A stretch of 64,000 nt of DNA from Geomobilibacter sp964431365 (GTDB lineage: Bacteria > Desulfobacterota > Desulfuromonadia > Geobacterales > DSM-12255), in contig CAYSJJ010000004.1 of NCBI GenBank assembly GCA_964431365.1, positions 1 to 64,000 of the forward strand. Reading direction: 5' to 3'. Of this stretch, positions 14,685 to 22,369 are shown one piece after another. How positions within the stretch are numbered: position 1 is the stretch's first letter; the number at the start of each line of letters is the position of its first letter. The notes beneath the pieces are model-generated. The model was not told where the DNA came from and did not search any database. It worked only from the letters and a program-made list of their open reading frames with translations. Position numbers and translations under genes: made by a program.

Positions 14685-15779
14685 ATGACAGAACGGGTCA
14701 ACGCAACGCAGGAGTTTTACTCCAACGTCATCGACAGCGTGGGGGACGGCGTCGTAGTCGTCGACCGCGACGGGTTGGTGACACTCATGAACCCGGCAGC
14801 GGAGGAGATTGCCGGGGTCTCCCGGCGGCAGGCCCAGGGGGCACCCTTCACCGCCCTGTTCAAGGGGGAGGAGGCGCTGCTGGAGATGGTCACGAAGACC
14901 AACGACACCGGGATGAGCGTTTCCGACCACGAGAACGTGGTGCTGCGCAAGCTGGGACGGATGACGCCGGTGAGCGTCATCACCTCGCCGCTCCTCTTGA
15001 GCGGCGGCGAGAGGGTCGGGACCATCGTGGTGCTGCGTGACCTGACCAGTGTCCGGGAGCTTGAGGCGGCGGTCCGCCACGCCGACCGGCTTTCATCGCT
15101 GGGCACCCTGGCCGCCGGACTTGCCCACGAGATCAAGAATCCGCTGGGGGGGATCAAGGGGGCGGCTCAGCTCCTGGAGATGGAGCTGCCGGACGACTCG
15201 GAGCTTCAGGAACATATCCGGGTGGTGCTGAAAGAGGTGAAGAGGGTCAACCGGATCGTCGAGGAGCTCCTGCACCTGGCCACGCCCCGCAAGCTGGAGC
15301 TCTCCCGGGTCAACATCCACAAGGTGCTCGGCGACCTGGTGCTCCTCCAGAAGCGGGCTGCCGCGGACCGGAGCATCGTCTTCCAGCAGCACCTGGATCC
15401 GAGTATCCCCCCCATCCTGGTGGACGAGGGGTTGATCACCCAGCTCTTCCTGAACCTGATCAAGAACGCCGTGGAGGCCCTTGACGAGGAGGGGATGATC
15501 AAGATCACCAGCCGGATCGTAGCCGATTACAGCATGACCCAGAAAGGTGAGGGGCGTTCGCGGATGGTGGCCCTGGACGTGAGCGACAACGGGCCGGGTA
15601 TCCCGCCCGAGGTGCTGAGCAACCTCTTTACCCCCTTCTTCACCACCAAGGCGCGCGGCACCGGGCTCGGCCTGGCGATCTGCCAGAAGATAGTTGCCGA
15701 GCACCGGGGGATGATGAAGGTCGAGTCCGATCCCGGCAGGGGGACGACCGTGACGGTGATGCTGCCATTAATACAGTAG
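14685..15779 (+). CDS. ntrB: NtrB-type sensor histidine kinase (PAS-HisKA-HATPase)
   Basis: This cytoplasmic 364-residue kinase has an N-terminal PAS domain (about residues 10-120) and an H-box LAAGLAHEIKNPLGGIKGA with the phosphorylated His near 147. The ATPase domain shows NLIKNAVEA (N-box), DNGPGIP (G1) and GTGLGLAIC (G2). There is no membrane segment, as in NtrB/GlnL. The adjacent gene encodes an NtrC-type sigma-54 activator, so the two form a two-component pair, likely for nitrogen control, although other signals are possible in Geobacter. It lies 71 bp after dusB. A repeat of imperfect inverted halves separates it from ntrC. Confidence 0.88.
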   Translation: MTERVNATQEFYSNVIDSVGDGVVVVDRDGLVTLMNPAAEEIAGVSRRQAQGAPFTALFKGEEALLEMVTKTNDTGMSVSDHENVVLRKLGRMTPVSVITSPLLLSGGERVGTIVVLRDLTSVRELEAAVRHADRLSSLGTLAAGLAHEIKNPLGGIKGAAQLLEMELPDDSELQEHIRVVLKEVKRVNRIVEELLHLATPRKLELSRVNIHKVLGDLVLLQKRAAADRSIVFQQHLDPSIPPILVDEGLITQLFLNLIKNAVEALDEEGMIKITSRIVADYSMTQKGEGRSRMVALDVSDNGPGIPPEVLSNLFTPFFTTKARGTGLGLAICQKIVAEHRGMMKVESDPGRGTTVTVMLPLIQ

Positions 15780-15853
15780 GCGCGAGGCACAAGCTACAAG
15801 GCACGAGACAACCTGATGTATCTCGCGCCTTCTGTCTTGTGCCCTGTGCCCGG
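15780..15853. repeat. Imperfect inverted repeat (GGCACAAG ... CTTGTGCC)
   Basis: GCGCGAGGCACAAGCTACAAGGCACGAGA (15780-15808) is mirrored by TCTCGCGCCTTCTGTCTTGTGCCCTGTGCCC (15822-15852). The word CTTGTGCCCTGTGCC also occurs at 5310-5324. It is an intergenic palindromic repeat that can form a hairpin between ntrB and ntrC. Confidence 0.55.
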
Positions 15854-15860
15854 AGTTGAC

Positions 15861-17300
15861 ATGATAAACAGAATTCTGGTTGCCGACGACGAAGAGAGCA
15901 TGCGCTGGGTCCTTTCCAAGGCGCTCCGGAAAAAGGGCTATACGGTCGATCTGGCCAGGGACGGAGAAGAGGCCCTGCGTCTGATCCAGTCGCAAAGCTA
16001 CGACCTTGCCATCCTCGACATCAAGATGCCCGGCATCTCCGGCCTCGATCTTCTGGACAAGGTCAGGGAGATCAGGAGCGACCTCCTGATGGTGATCATG
16101 ACCGCCGAGGCGAGCATGCGCAACGCCGTGGAGGCGATGAAGCGTGGTGCCTACGACTATCTCACCAAGCCGTTCGACCTGGACGTGATCGACGCCCTCA
16201 TCGAAAAGGTGAGCCGGGCGCGGGAGATGACCAGCCAGGTGGAGGTTCTCAAGGAGGAGCTGAAGGACCGCTATCAGCTTGAGAAGAACATCATCGGCAA
16301 CTCCGCGGCCATGCGGGACATCTACAAGACCATCGGCAAGGTGGCCCCCAGCGACATGACCATCCTGATCCAGGGGGAGTCGGGGACCGGCAAGGAACTG
16401 ATCGCCCGGGCCGTCCACTTCAACTCCAAGCGGCTCGGCAAGCCGTTCATCGCCCTCAACTGTGCCGCCATCCCCAAGGAGCTCCTGGAGAGCGAACTCT
16501 TCGGCTTCGAGAAGGGGGCGTTCACCGGCGCCTCCGAGCGGAAACTGGGCAAGTTCGAGCAGGCCAACGGCGGCACCATCTTCCTGGACGAGATCGGCGA
16601 CATGCCGCTGGATCTGCAGGCCAAGATCCTTCGGGTCCTGCAGGAGCGGGAGGTAACCAGGACCGGCGGTAACCAGAGCCTCAGGGTGGACGTCCGGATC
16701 GTTGCGGCGACCAACCAGGAGCTGGAGCAACTGGTGCGGGAAAAGGCCTTCCGGGAGGATCTCTACTATCGCCTCAACGTGGTGCCGATCCAGCTGGTGC
16801 CGCTCCGGGAGCGCGCCGAAGACATCCCGCTCCTGGCCGACTTCTTCCTGAAAAAGACCTCCGCCGAACTGGAGATACCGCTCAAGCAGATCGACGCCGA
16901 GGCGATGCGGCTCCTGACCGGCTATTCCTGGCCCGGCAACGTCCGGGAACTGGAGAACACCATCAAGCGAGCGGTTATCCTCTCCGCCGATCCGCTCCTG
17001 ACCGTGGCCGATTTCCCGGGACTCCGTCGCGAAAAGGGGGGGAGCCAGCCTGCCAGTGAGGACCTTTCTCTGGAAAGCCTGGTGGAGATCAAGCTCAGGA
17101 GCTGCCTTACCAACCTGGACAAGCTGGAGAGCGGCGATGTGCACGCCATGGTTCTGGAGCAGGTGGAGCGGCCGCTCATCAGGTTCGTGCTGGAGAAGAC
17201 ACGGGGAAACCAGGTCCGGGCGGCCTCGATCCTCGGCATCAACCGGAATACCCTGCGTAAGAGGATCATGGAGCTGGGGATACCGGTGAAGAAGGATTAG
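15861..17300 (+). CDS. ntrC: NtrC-type sigma-54-dependent response regulator
   Basis: The 479-residue protein has a receiver domain (phosphoacceptor in LAILDIKMPG, about D52; Lys in YLTKPFD). The AAA+ domain has Walker A GESGTGKE near 171, the sigma-54 contact loop GAFTGAS, Walker B FLDEIGD and RFREDLYYRLNV-type sensor regions. The C-terminus is a Fis-type helix-turn-helix (NQVRAASILGINRNTLRKRI). It activates RNA polymerase-sigma-54 after phosphorylation by the adjacent kinase. The ATG at 15861 fits the receiver start (MINRILVADDEES) with a CGGAG site. No sigma-54 promoter was identified nearby. Confidence 0.93.
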   Translation: MINRILVADDEESMRWVLSKALRKKGYTVDLARDGEEALRLIQSQSYDLAILDIKMPGISGLDLLDKVREIRSDLLMVIMTAEASMRNAVEAMKRGAYDYLTKPFDLDVIDALIEKVSRAREMTSQVEVLKEELKDRYQLEKNIIGNSAAMRDIYKTIGKVAPSDMTILIQGESGTGKELIARAVHFNSKRLGKPFIALNCAAIPKELLESELFGFEKGAFTGASERKLGKFEQANGGTIFLDEIGDMPLDLQAKILRVLQEREVTRTGGNQSLRVDVRIVAATNQELEQLVREKAFREDLYYRLNVVPIQLVPLRERAEDIPLLADFFLKKTSAELEIPLKQIDAEAMRLLTGYSWPGNVRELENTIKRAVILSADPLLTVADFPGLRREKGGSQPASEDLSLESLVEIKLRSCLTNLDKLESGDVHAMVLEQVERPLIRFVLEKTRGNQVRAASILGINRNTLRKRIMELGIPVKKD

Positions 17301-17304
17301 CGTC

Positions 17305-17382
17305 GAACTAACCCCCCTCATTCCCCTCTTATCAGGGGGGAAGCCTTGAAGTCTCCCCTGATAAGGGGAGATTTAGAGGGGT
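17305..17382. repeat. Imperfect inverted repeat (CCCCTCTTATCAGGGGGG / CTCCCCTGATAAGGGGAG)
   Basis: AACCCCCCTCATTCCCCTCTTATCAGGGGGGA is mirrored by TCTCCCCTGATAAGGGGAGATTTAGAGGGGTT. It can form a long stem directly after ntrC and just before the isochorismatase ribosome binding site. This is another intergenic palindromic repeat type. Confidence 0.6.
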
Positions 17383-17400
17383 TTGCGAAAGGAGAATCGG

Positions 17401-17964
17401 ATGGGCGTAGCGGACAAGTTCATGCTGGAGAGAAGCCAGGCGGTGCTGGTGGTGATCGATGTGCAGGAAAAGCTCTGCCGGGCAATGGACGAGAAGATCC
17501 TGGAGCGGTTGAACAACAATGTCGTCATCCTCCAGGAGACGGCCCGCGAACTGGGATTGCCGATGGTGGCCACCGAACAGTACGTGAAGGGGCTGGGGGA
17601 GACGCTGCCGGTCCTGAAGGAGCGGCTGACGGACCCGGCACTGGAGAAGATGACCTTCAGCTGCTGCGGCGACGATACCTTTGTCGGCACGCTGAAGTCG
17701 CTCGGCCGCAGGCAGGTGATCATCACCGGCATGGAGACCCATGTCTGCGTGCTCCAGACGGTCCTGCAACTCCTCGACGCCGGCTTTGTCGTGCATGTGG
17801 TCCGGGATGCGGTCATGAGCCGTCGCAAGGACAACTGGTTCGTCGGGCTTGAGGCGATGCGGGACGCCGGCGCGGTCGTCACCTCCACCGAGGCGGCCCT
17901 CTTCCAACTGCTCCGGGTCGCAGGAACCGACGAGTTCAAGAAGCTGTCCAAGCTGGTGAGATAA
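17401..17964 (+). CDS. Isochorismatase-like cysteine hydrolase
   Basis: The 187-residue protein shows the isochorismatase fold. It has the catalytic Asp in LVVIDVQEKLC, a Lys after the middle strand (ALEKMTFSCC), and the nucleophile Cys in ITGMETHVCVLQTVLQLLDAGF with the preceding cis-peptide region. Members such as YcaC hydrolyse C-N or ester bonds; the substrate is unknown. AAAGGAG precedes the ATG. A hairpin repeat lies upstream and another downstream, so it may be monocistronic. The product has no signal peptide and should be cytoplasmic. Confidence 0.88.
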   Translation: MGVADKFMLERSQAVLVVIDVQEKLCRAMDEKILERLNNNVVILQETARELGLPMVATEQYVKGLGETLPVLKERLTDPALEKMTFSCCGDDTFVGTLKSLGRRQVIITGMETHVCVLQTVLQLLDAGFVVHVVRDAVMSRRKDNWFVGLEAMRDAGAVVTSTEAALFQLLRVAGTDEFKKLSKLVR

Positions 17965-17970
17965 ACAAGG

Positions 17971-18024
17971 CGCTCGGGGCTCGGGGGTCGGGGCTCAGGA
18001 AAGCCTGTCCGAACCCTGAGCCCC
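17971..18024. terminator. Hairpin after the isochorismatase gene (possible bidirectional terminator)
   Basis: GCGCTCGGGGCTCGGGG (from 17971) can pair with ACCCTGAGCCCCGAGCGC (about 18006-18023). It lies between two convergent genes. There is no long T-run, so termination is inferred from position and stem strength. Confidence 0.45.
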
Positions 18025-18033
18025 GAGCGCGTT

Positions 18034-18252
18034 TCACTTCAGAGCGTTCAGCCGCTCCTTTGCCTTGGCGGCCAGCGGGGAGTCGGGATACTTCTTCACG
18101 ATCTCCTCGTAGAGCTTTGCCGCGTGTTCCCGGTTGTTCTGCTTCTCCTCGAACTGGGCGGTGTCGAACAGTTCCTTCCCCTTGTCGCCGCTGCAGCCGT
18201 ACAGGGCCAGGGAGAGTGCCAGCATCAGTGCTGCCAATGGACGTTTCATCAT
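18034..18252 (-). CDS. Small lipoprotein with a TPR/YfiO-like repeat (72 aa)
   Basis: The protein starts MMKRPLAALMLALSLALYGCSG, a lipoprotein signal with Cys20 as lipidation site. It continues with one helical-hairpin repeat (LFDTAQFEEKQNNREHAAKLYEEIVKKYPDSPLAAKAKERL split across about 40 residues) resembling a single TPR of the YfiO/CpoB type. It may be an envelope scaffold. The ATG at 18250-18252 follows AAGGAG. It lies downstream of the cold-shock gene and is separated from it by a strong terminator, so most of its transcription must come from read-through or an unseen promoter. Confidence 0.75.
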   Translation of the reverse strand: MMKRPLAALMLALSLALYGCSGDKGKELFDTAQFEEKQNNREHAAKLYEEIVKKYPDSPLAAKAKERLNALK

Positions 18253-18272
18253 CAGTTTGTCTCCTTCATAAA

Positions 18273-18303
18273 AAAAGCCCCGGAGCGACTCTCCGGGGCT
18301 TTT
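18273..18303 (-). terminator. Intrinsic terminator of the cold-shock gene
   Basis: A 13-bp stem (AAAAGCCCCGGAG with CTCCGGGGCTTTT) with a 5-nt loop is followed on the minus strand by a run of six or more Ts, starting 19 bp after the cspA stop. Confidence 0.9.
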
Positions 18304-18321
18304 GGTTTCAGTGGTCACCTG

Positions 18322-18522
18322 TCAGAGTTTGGTCACGTTGGCGGCCTGCAGCCCTTTGTTCCCCTTGATGACCTCGAAACTGACCGGCTGGCCTTCAGCC
18401 AGGGACTTGAAGCCATCCCCCTGGATCGAGGAGAAATGAACGAACACGTCATCGCCCCCCTCCTGCTCGATAAAGCCAAACCCCTTCCGATCGTTGAACC
18501 ATTTCACTACGCCGTTAGCCAT
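18322..18522 (-). CDS. cspA: Cold-shock domain protein
   Basis: This 66-residue single cold-shock domain has both RNA-binding motifs, RNP1 KGFGFIEQ and RNP2 DVFVHFSSI, and the usual start MANGVVKWFNDRKG. Such proteins bind single-stranded RNA or DNA and melt RNA structure. The promoter lies about 75 nt upstream, leaving a 5' leader of roughly 65-70 nt, which may fold; I did not find a canonical cold box. The GGGGGTGCAGTA before the ATG is a suitable ribosome binding site. A strong terminator follows. Confidence 0.95.
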   Translation of the reverse strand: MANGVVKWFNDRKGFGFIEQEGGDDVFVHFSSIQGDGFKSLAEGQPVSFEVIKGNKGLQAANVTKL

Positions 18523-18593
18523 TACTGCACCCCCTGTTGCCTTCCGCTGGTTGTGAGCCGTGGGCTGTCCCCGGTGCCCGAAAATGTAAAGAG

Positions 18594-18622
18594 AATTTAA
18601 CCAGCACGGATTAATGTGTCAA
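18594..18622 (-). promoter_or_regulatory. Sigma-70 promoter of cspA
   Basis: On the minus strand TTGACA (18617-18622) and TAAATT (18594-18599) are exactly 17 nt apart. Confidence 0.75.
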
Positions 18623-18683
18623 GGCGATTTTTCCATCGCCCGGCAAAAGGGGCTGCGAACGGACCAGCAGCATGGCTGCGGGC

Positions 18684-19472
18684 TTACCGAACGGTCATGC
18701 CCAGGATCTTCAGATTCGCGTTGTCGATCACCCAGAGGAGGCTGCCGTCCCAGTCGCCGGGGCCGGTCTGGGGAAGGCTCTGCTTCGCGACGACGCCCGC
18801 CTGCTGGGGGGAGAAGAAAAGGAGCTGGTTTTTCATGATGAGGGCCTGGTTCGTGCCGGTATCGAAGGCGACGTCGGTCACCCCGACACTGTCCCAGAGA
18901 TTGTTGAAGTTTTGCGAACTGATAGCGGTTCCTACCACCTGGAATTTGGTCAGGGTGGCGTTGTCGGAACCGGCGGTCCAGAATGTGGTCCCGTCCCAGG
19001 CCAGCCCCTGGCAGAAGCCGGTGGTGGTGGCGGGGCACTGAAAGGTGGCGATGACCTGGGCTGTCACCCCGTCCAGTTCGTAGACGAAGCTCTGGGGGAT
19101 GTTGTTCTGGAAGCCGTAGCTGGTGGCCCAGAACCGTTGGCCGTCGAAGGCCAGCGAGCTGTTCTGGTTGATGAACAGAGGCCAGTTGTTGGCCGGGAGC
19201 GTTGTGCCCACCTGGCCGGTGGAGCTGTTCACCTGGACCAGTGCGGTCGCCGAACTGCTGGTGCCGACGAGGAGCCAGAGGGTCGTGCCGGTCCTGTCCG
19301 AGGCGAGGTCGATGACTCGACTGACCCCGGCGGGGAAGGAGATGGTCTTCACGACGGTGCCGGCCGGCGTTGTCGGCGTGGGGGGGACCGGCTGGCTCTC
19401 CGGCAGCCACTGGAAGTCGCCGCAGCCGGCGAGGAGGGAGAGCATCAGGATCAACGGGATGACGTTTTTCAT
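18684..19472 (-). CDS. Predicted beta-propeller-like lipoprotein of unknown function
   Basis: The 262-residue protein has a lipoprotein signal (MKNVIPLILMLSLLAGCG, Cys17) followed by a Pro/Thr-rich linker. Repeated blade-like segments follow, such as TLWLLVGTSS, SLAFDGQRFWATSYG, GLAWDGTTFWTAGSD, VTDVAFDTGTNQ and SLLWVIDNANLKILG. The pattern of W/Y-rich strands spaced about 45 residues suggests a small propeller exposed at the cell surface or in the periplasm. I cannot name a family. The ribosome binding site is weak. It is the last gene before the cspA promoter region and follows ppdK's terminator on the opposite side. Confidence 0.75.
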   Translation of the reverse strand: MKNVIPLILMLSLLAGCGDFQWLPESQPVPPTPTTPAGTVVKTISFPAGVSRVIDLASDRTGTTLWLLVGTSSSATALVQVNSSTGQVGTTLPANNWPLFINQNSSLAFDGQRFWATSYGFQNNIPQSFVYELDGVTAQVIATFQCPATTTGFCQGLAWDGTTFWTAGSDNATLTKFQVVGTAISSQNFNNLWDSVGVTDVAFDTGTNQALIMKNQLLFFSPQQAGVVAKQSLPQTGPGDWDGSLLWVIDNANLKILGMTVR

Positions 19473-19527
19473 GGGATCACATCATACATCAAGACGAAGC
19501 GGATGGCTACCTGCCTGGAAGTAAGAA

Positions 19528-19552
19528 GGGGGAGCGGCATAGCCGCTCCCCC
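19528..19552 (-). terminator. Terminator of ppdK
   Basis: GGGGGAGCGGC (19528-19538) pairs perfectly with GCCGCTCCCCC (19542-19552) around ATA. On the minus strand it is followed by TTCTTACTT, 23 bp past the ppdK stop. Confidence 0.7.
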
Positions 19553-19575
19553 CAGGTGCTGAATATTTCAAGAAC

Positions 19576-22236
19576 CTACTTGGCAAGCGCCGCGTGGGCT
19601 GCGGCCAGCCGGGCGATAGGCACCCGGAAGGGTGAGCAGGAGACATAATCCAGGCCGACGTTGTGGCAGAAGATCACCGACGCCGGGTCGCCGCCGTGCT
19701 CGCCGCAGATGCCGAGCTTGATGTTCGGGCGGGTGGAGCGGCCAAGTTCGCAGGCCATCTTCACCAGCTTGCCGACGCCGTTCTGGTCCAGCGAGACGAA
19801 CGGGTCTTCGGGCAGCAGGTTGCTCTCCACATAGAAGGGGAGGAACCGGCCGGCGTCGTCGCGGGAGAGGCCGAAGGTGGTCTGGGTCAGGTCGTTGGTG
19901 CCGAAGGAGAAGAACTCCGCCTCGGTGGCGATCTCGTCGGCGGTGAGGGCCGCCCGCGGCAGCTCGATCATGGTGCCGATCAGGTACTCCACCTTGACAC
20001 CGTAGCGGGCAATGACCTCGTCGCAGATACGGATGGCATTGGCCCGGAGCACCTTCAGCTCGCTCACCGTGGCGATGAGCGGGATCATGATCTCCGGGAC
20101 GATGGAGAACCCTTCGTTCTTCACCAGTTCGCAGGCCGCTTCCATGATGGCCTGGACCTGCATGTCGTAGATCTCCGGGTAGGTGAGACCCAGCCGGCAG
20201 CCGCGGTGGCCGAGCATCGGGTTGAACTCGTGCAGGAACTCCACCTTGTGCTTCAGCTGCTGGGCCGAGACCCCCATGGTGCGGGAGAGCGCCTCGATGT
20301 CCTTGTCCTCCTGGGGGAGGAACTCGTGCAGCGGCGGATCCAGGAGGCGGATGGTGACCGGCAGCCCCTTCATCTCACGGAAGATGCCGATGAAGTCCCC
20401 CTTCTGCATCGGGAGGATCTTGGCCAGCGCCTTTTTACGCCCTTCCAGTTCGTCGGACAGGATCATCTCCCGGACCGCGGCGATCCGGTCGGCCTCGAAG
20501 AACATATGCTCGGTGCGGCAGAGGCCGATCCCCTCGGCTCCGAACTCACGGGCCACCCGCGAGTCGTTGGGGGTGTCGGCGTTGGTCCTGACCTTCAGTT
20601 TCCGGATCCCGTCGACCCATCCCATCAGAACGCCGAAGTCGCCGGTCAGCTGGGGCGGTACGGTCGGCACCTGGCCCAGCATGACTTCGCCGGTGGAGCC
20701 GTCCAGGGTGATGACGTCACCCTTCTTGACCACCACGCCACCCTTGGCGGTGAAGGAGTCGTTGGCGTAGTCGACCTTGATGTCGCCGCAGCCGGCGACG
20801 CAACACTTGCCCATGCCGCGGGCAACGACCGCCGCGTGGGAGGTCATCCCGCCGCGGGCGGTGAGGATCCCCTGGGCGGCGTGCATGCCGTGGATGTCCT
20901 CCGGGCTGGTCTCCACCCGCACCAGGATCACCTTGAGGCCGATCTTGGCGGCAGCTTCCGCCTCGTCGGCGGTGAAGATCACGGCACCGCTGGCAGCACC
21001 CGGAGAAGCGGGGAGACCCTTGGCGATGATCTTCTTCTCCGCCTTCGGGTCGAGGGAGGGGTGGAGGAGCTGGTCGAGCTGCGACGGCTGGACGCGGAGC
21101 ACGGCGGTCTTCTCGTCGATCAGACCTTCCTTCACCATGTCAACGGCAACCTTGATGGCCGCATTGGCGGTCCGCTTGCCGTTCCTCGTCTGGAGCATGA
21201 AGAGTTTCCCCTTCTCGATGGTGAACTCGATGTCCTGCATGTCCTTGTAGTGCTTCTCCAGGATCTGACGGATGTTCGCCAACTGGGCGTAGCACTCGGG
21301 GAGCACCTCCTCCATGGAGGGGAGGTCGCCCGGTTTCTTCTGGTGGTTGTTGATCGGCTGCGGGGTGCGGATACCGGCCACCACGTCTTCGCCCTGGGCG
21401 TTGACCAGGTATTCGCCGTAGAAGTAGTTGTCGCCCGTGGAGGGGTCGCGGGTGAAGGCGACGCCGGTGGCGCAGTCGTCACCCATGTTGCCGAAGACCA
21501 TGGACTGGACGTTGACGGCAGTCCCCCAGTCAGCCGGGATATTATTCAGTCTCCGGTAGGTGATGGCCCGCTGGTTCATCCAGGAGCCGAAAACGGCACC
21601 GATCGCCCCCCAGAGCTGCTCCTCCGGATCGTCGGGGAACGGCTTGCCGAGGGTCTCCTTGATCTTTGTCTTGAACTTGGTCACCAGGTCACGCCAGTCG
21701 GCGGCGGTGAGGTCGGTGTCCAGATGGACCTGTTTCTCGTCCTTCTTCTGCTCCAGCAGGTGTTCCAGGATATCCTTCTCCATACCCATGACCACGTCGG
21801 AGTACATCTGCACGAAGCGGCGGTAGGCGTCGTAGGCGAAGCGCTCGTCGCCGCTCTGGGCGATGATCCCCTGGACCGTGGTGTCGTTGAGTCCCAGGTT
21901 GAGGATGGTGTCCATCATGCCGGGCATGGAGGCCCGGGCGCCGGAGCGGACCGAAACCAGGAGCGGGTTCTTCGCATCGCCGAATTTCCGCCCCATCAAC
22001 TCCTCAACCTTCCGCAGGTGTGTCTCCACCTCTGCCTTGAGGCCGGTCGGATACTGGCTGTCGTTCTTGTAGAACTCGGTGCAGACTTCGGTGGAGATGG
22101 TGAAGCCGGGGGGGACCGGCAGTCCTATGCTGGTCATCTCCGCCAGGTTGGCTCCCTTGCCGCCGAGGAGATTCTTCATCTCCGCGTTTCCTTCGGCCTT
22201 TCCGTTGCCGAAGAAGTAGACGTACTTCGCTGCCAT
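19576..22236 (-). CDS. ppdK: Pyruvate, phosphate dikinase
   Basis: The 886-residue enzyme interconverts pyruvate + ATP + Pi with phosphoenolpyruvate + AMP + PPi. The N-terminal ATP-grasp part starts MAAKYVYFFGNGKAEG and has GGKGANLAEM and SVRSGARASMPGMMDT. The swivelling phosphohistidine domain carries the catalytic His467 in GGMTSHAAVVARGMG. The C-terminal PEP-binding barrel has EGIGLCRTEHMFF, ATEAEFFSFGTNDLTQ and the catalytic Cys loop LGICGEHGGDP. Length and motifs are standard. AGGAGG precedes the ATG. In Geobacter it serves gluconeogenesis from acetate. It follows a promoter-bearing gap after glyS's terminator on the same strand. Confidence 0.97.
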   Translation of the reverse strand: MAAKYVYFFGNGKAEGNAEMKNLLGGKGANLAEMTSIGLPVPPGFTISTEVCTEFYKNDSQYPTGLKAEVETHLRKVEELMGRKFGDAKNPLLVSVRSGARASMPGMMDTILNLGLNDTTVQGIIAQSGDERFAYDAYRRFVQMYSDVVMGMEKDILEHLLEQKKDEKQVHLDTDLTAADWRDLVTKFKTKIKETLGKPFPDDPEEQLWGAIGAVFGSWMNQRAITYRRLNNIPADWGTAVNVQSMVFGNMGDDCATGVAFTRDPSTGDNYFYGEYLVNAQGEDVVAGIRTPQPINNHQKKPGDLPSMEEVLPECYAQLANIRQILEKHYKDMQDIEFTIEKGKLFMLQTRNGKRTANAAIKVAVDMVKEGLIDEKTAVLRVQPSQLDQLLHPSLDPKAEKKIIAKGLPASPGAASGAVIFTADEAEAAAKIGLKVILVRVETSPEDIHGMHAAQGILTARGGMTSHAAVVARGMGKCCVAGCGDIKVDYANDSFTAKGGVVVKKGDVITLDGSTGEVMLGQVPTVPPQLTGDFGVLMGWVDGIRKLKVRTNADTPNDSRVAREFGAEGIGLCRTEHMFFEADRIAAVREMILSDELEGRKKALAKILPMQKGDFIGIFREMKGLPVTIRLLDPPLHEFLPQEDKDIEALSRTMGVSAQQLKHKVEFLHEFNPMLGHRGCRLGLTYPEIYDMQVQAIMEAACELVKNEGFSIVPEIMIPLIATVSELKVLRANAIRICDEVIARYGVKVEYLIGTMIELPRAALTADEIATEAEFFSFGTNDLTQTTFGLSRDDAGRFLPFYVESNLLPEDPFVSLDQNGVGKLVKMACELGRSTRPNIKLGICGEHGGDPASVIFCHNVGLDYVSCSPFRVPIARLAAAHAALAK

Positions 22237-22342
22237 GTTATGCCTCCTTCATATTTACTGCTGCTGAAGTCTGTTTTAAGAATATTAAAACAGGTTTAAT
22301 GAAACTCAAGCCGCTTTAGCGTCAATAAAATCAACAAACAAA

Positions 22343-22365
22343 AAAGCCGCCCAGTGGGCGGCTTT
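22343..22365 (-). terminator. Intrinsic terminator of glyQS
   Basis: AAAGCCGCCC pairs with GGGCGGCTTT around a 3-nt loop; the minus strand continues with a T-rich tract (TTTTTGTTTGTTG). It lies 5 bp after the glyS stop. Confidence 0.9.
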
Positions 22366-22369
22366 CGTG

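Noticed and set aside
19663..22299. Plus-strand open frame of 878 codons
   Set aside because: It is the antisense of ppdK, has no ribosome binding site and no recognisable motif.
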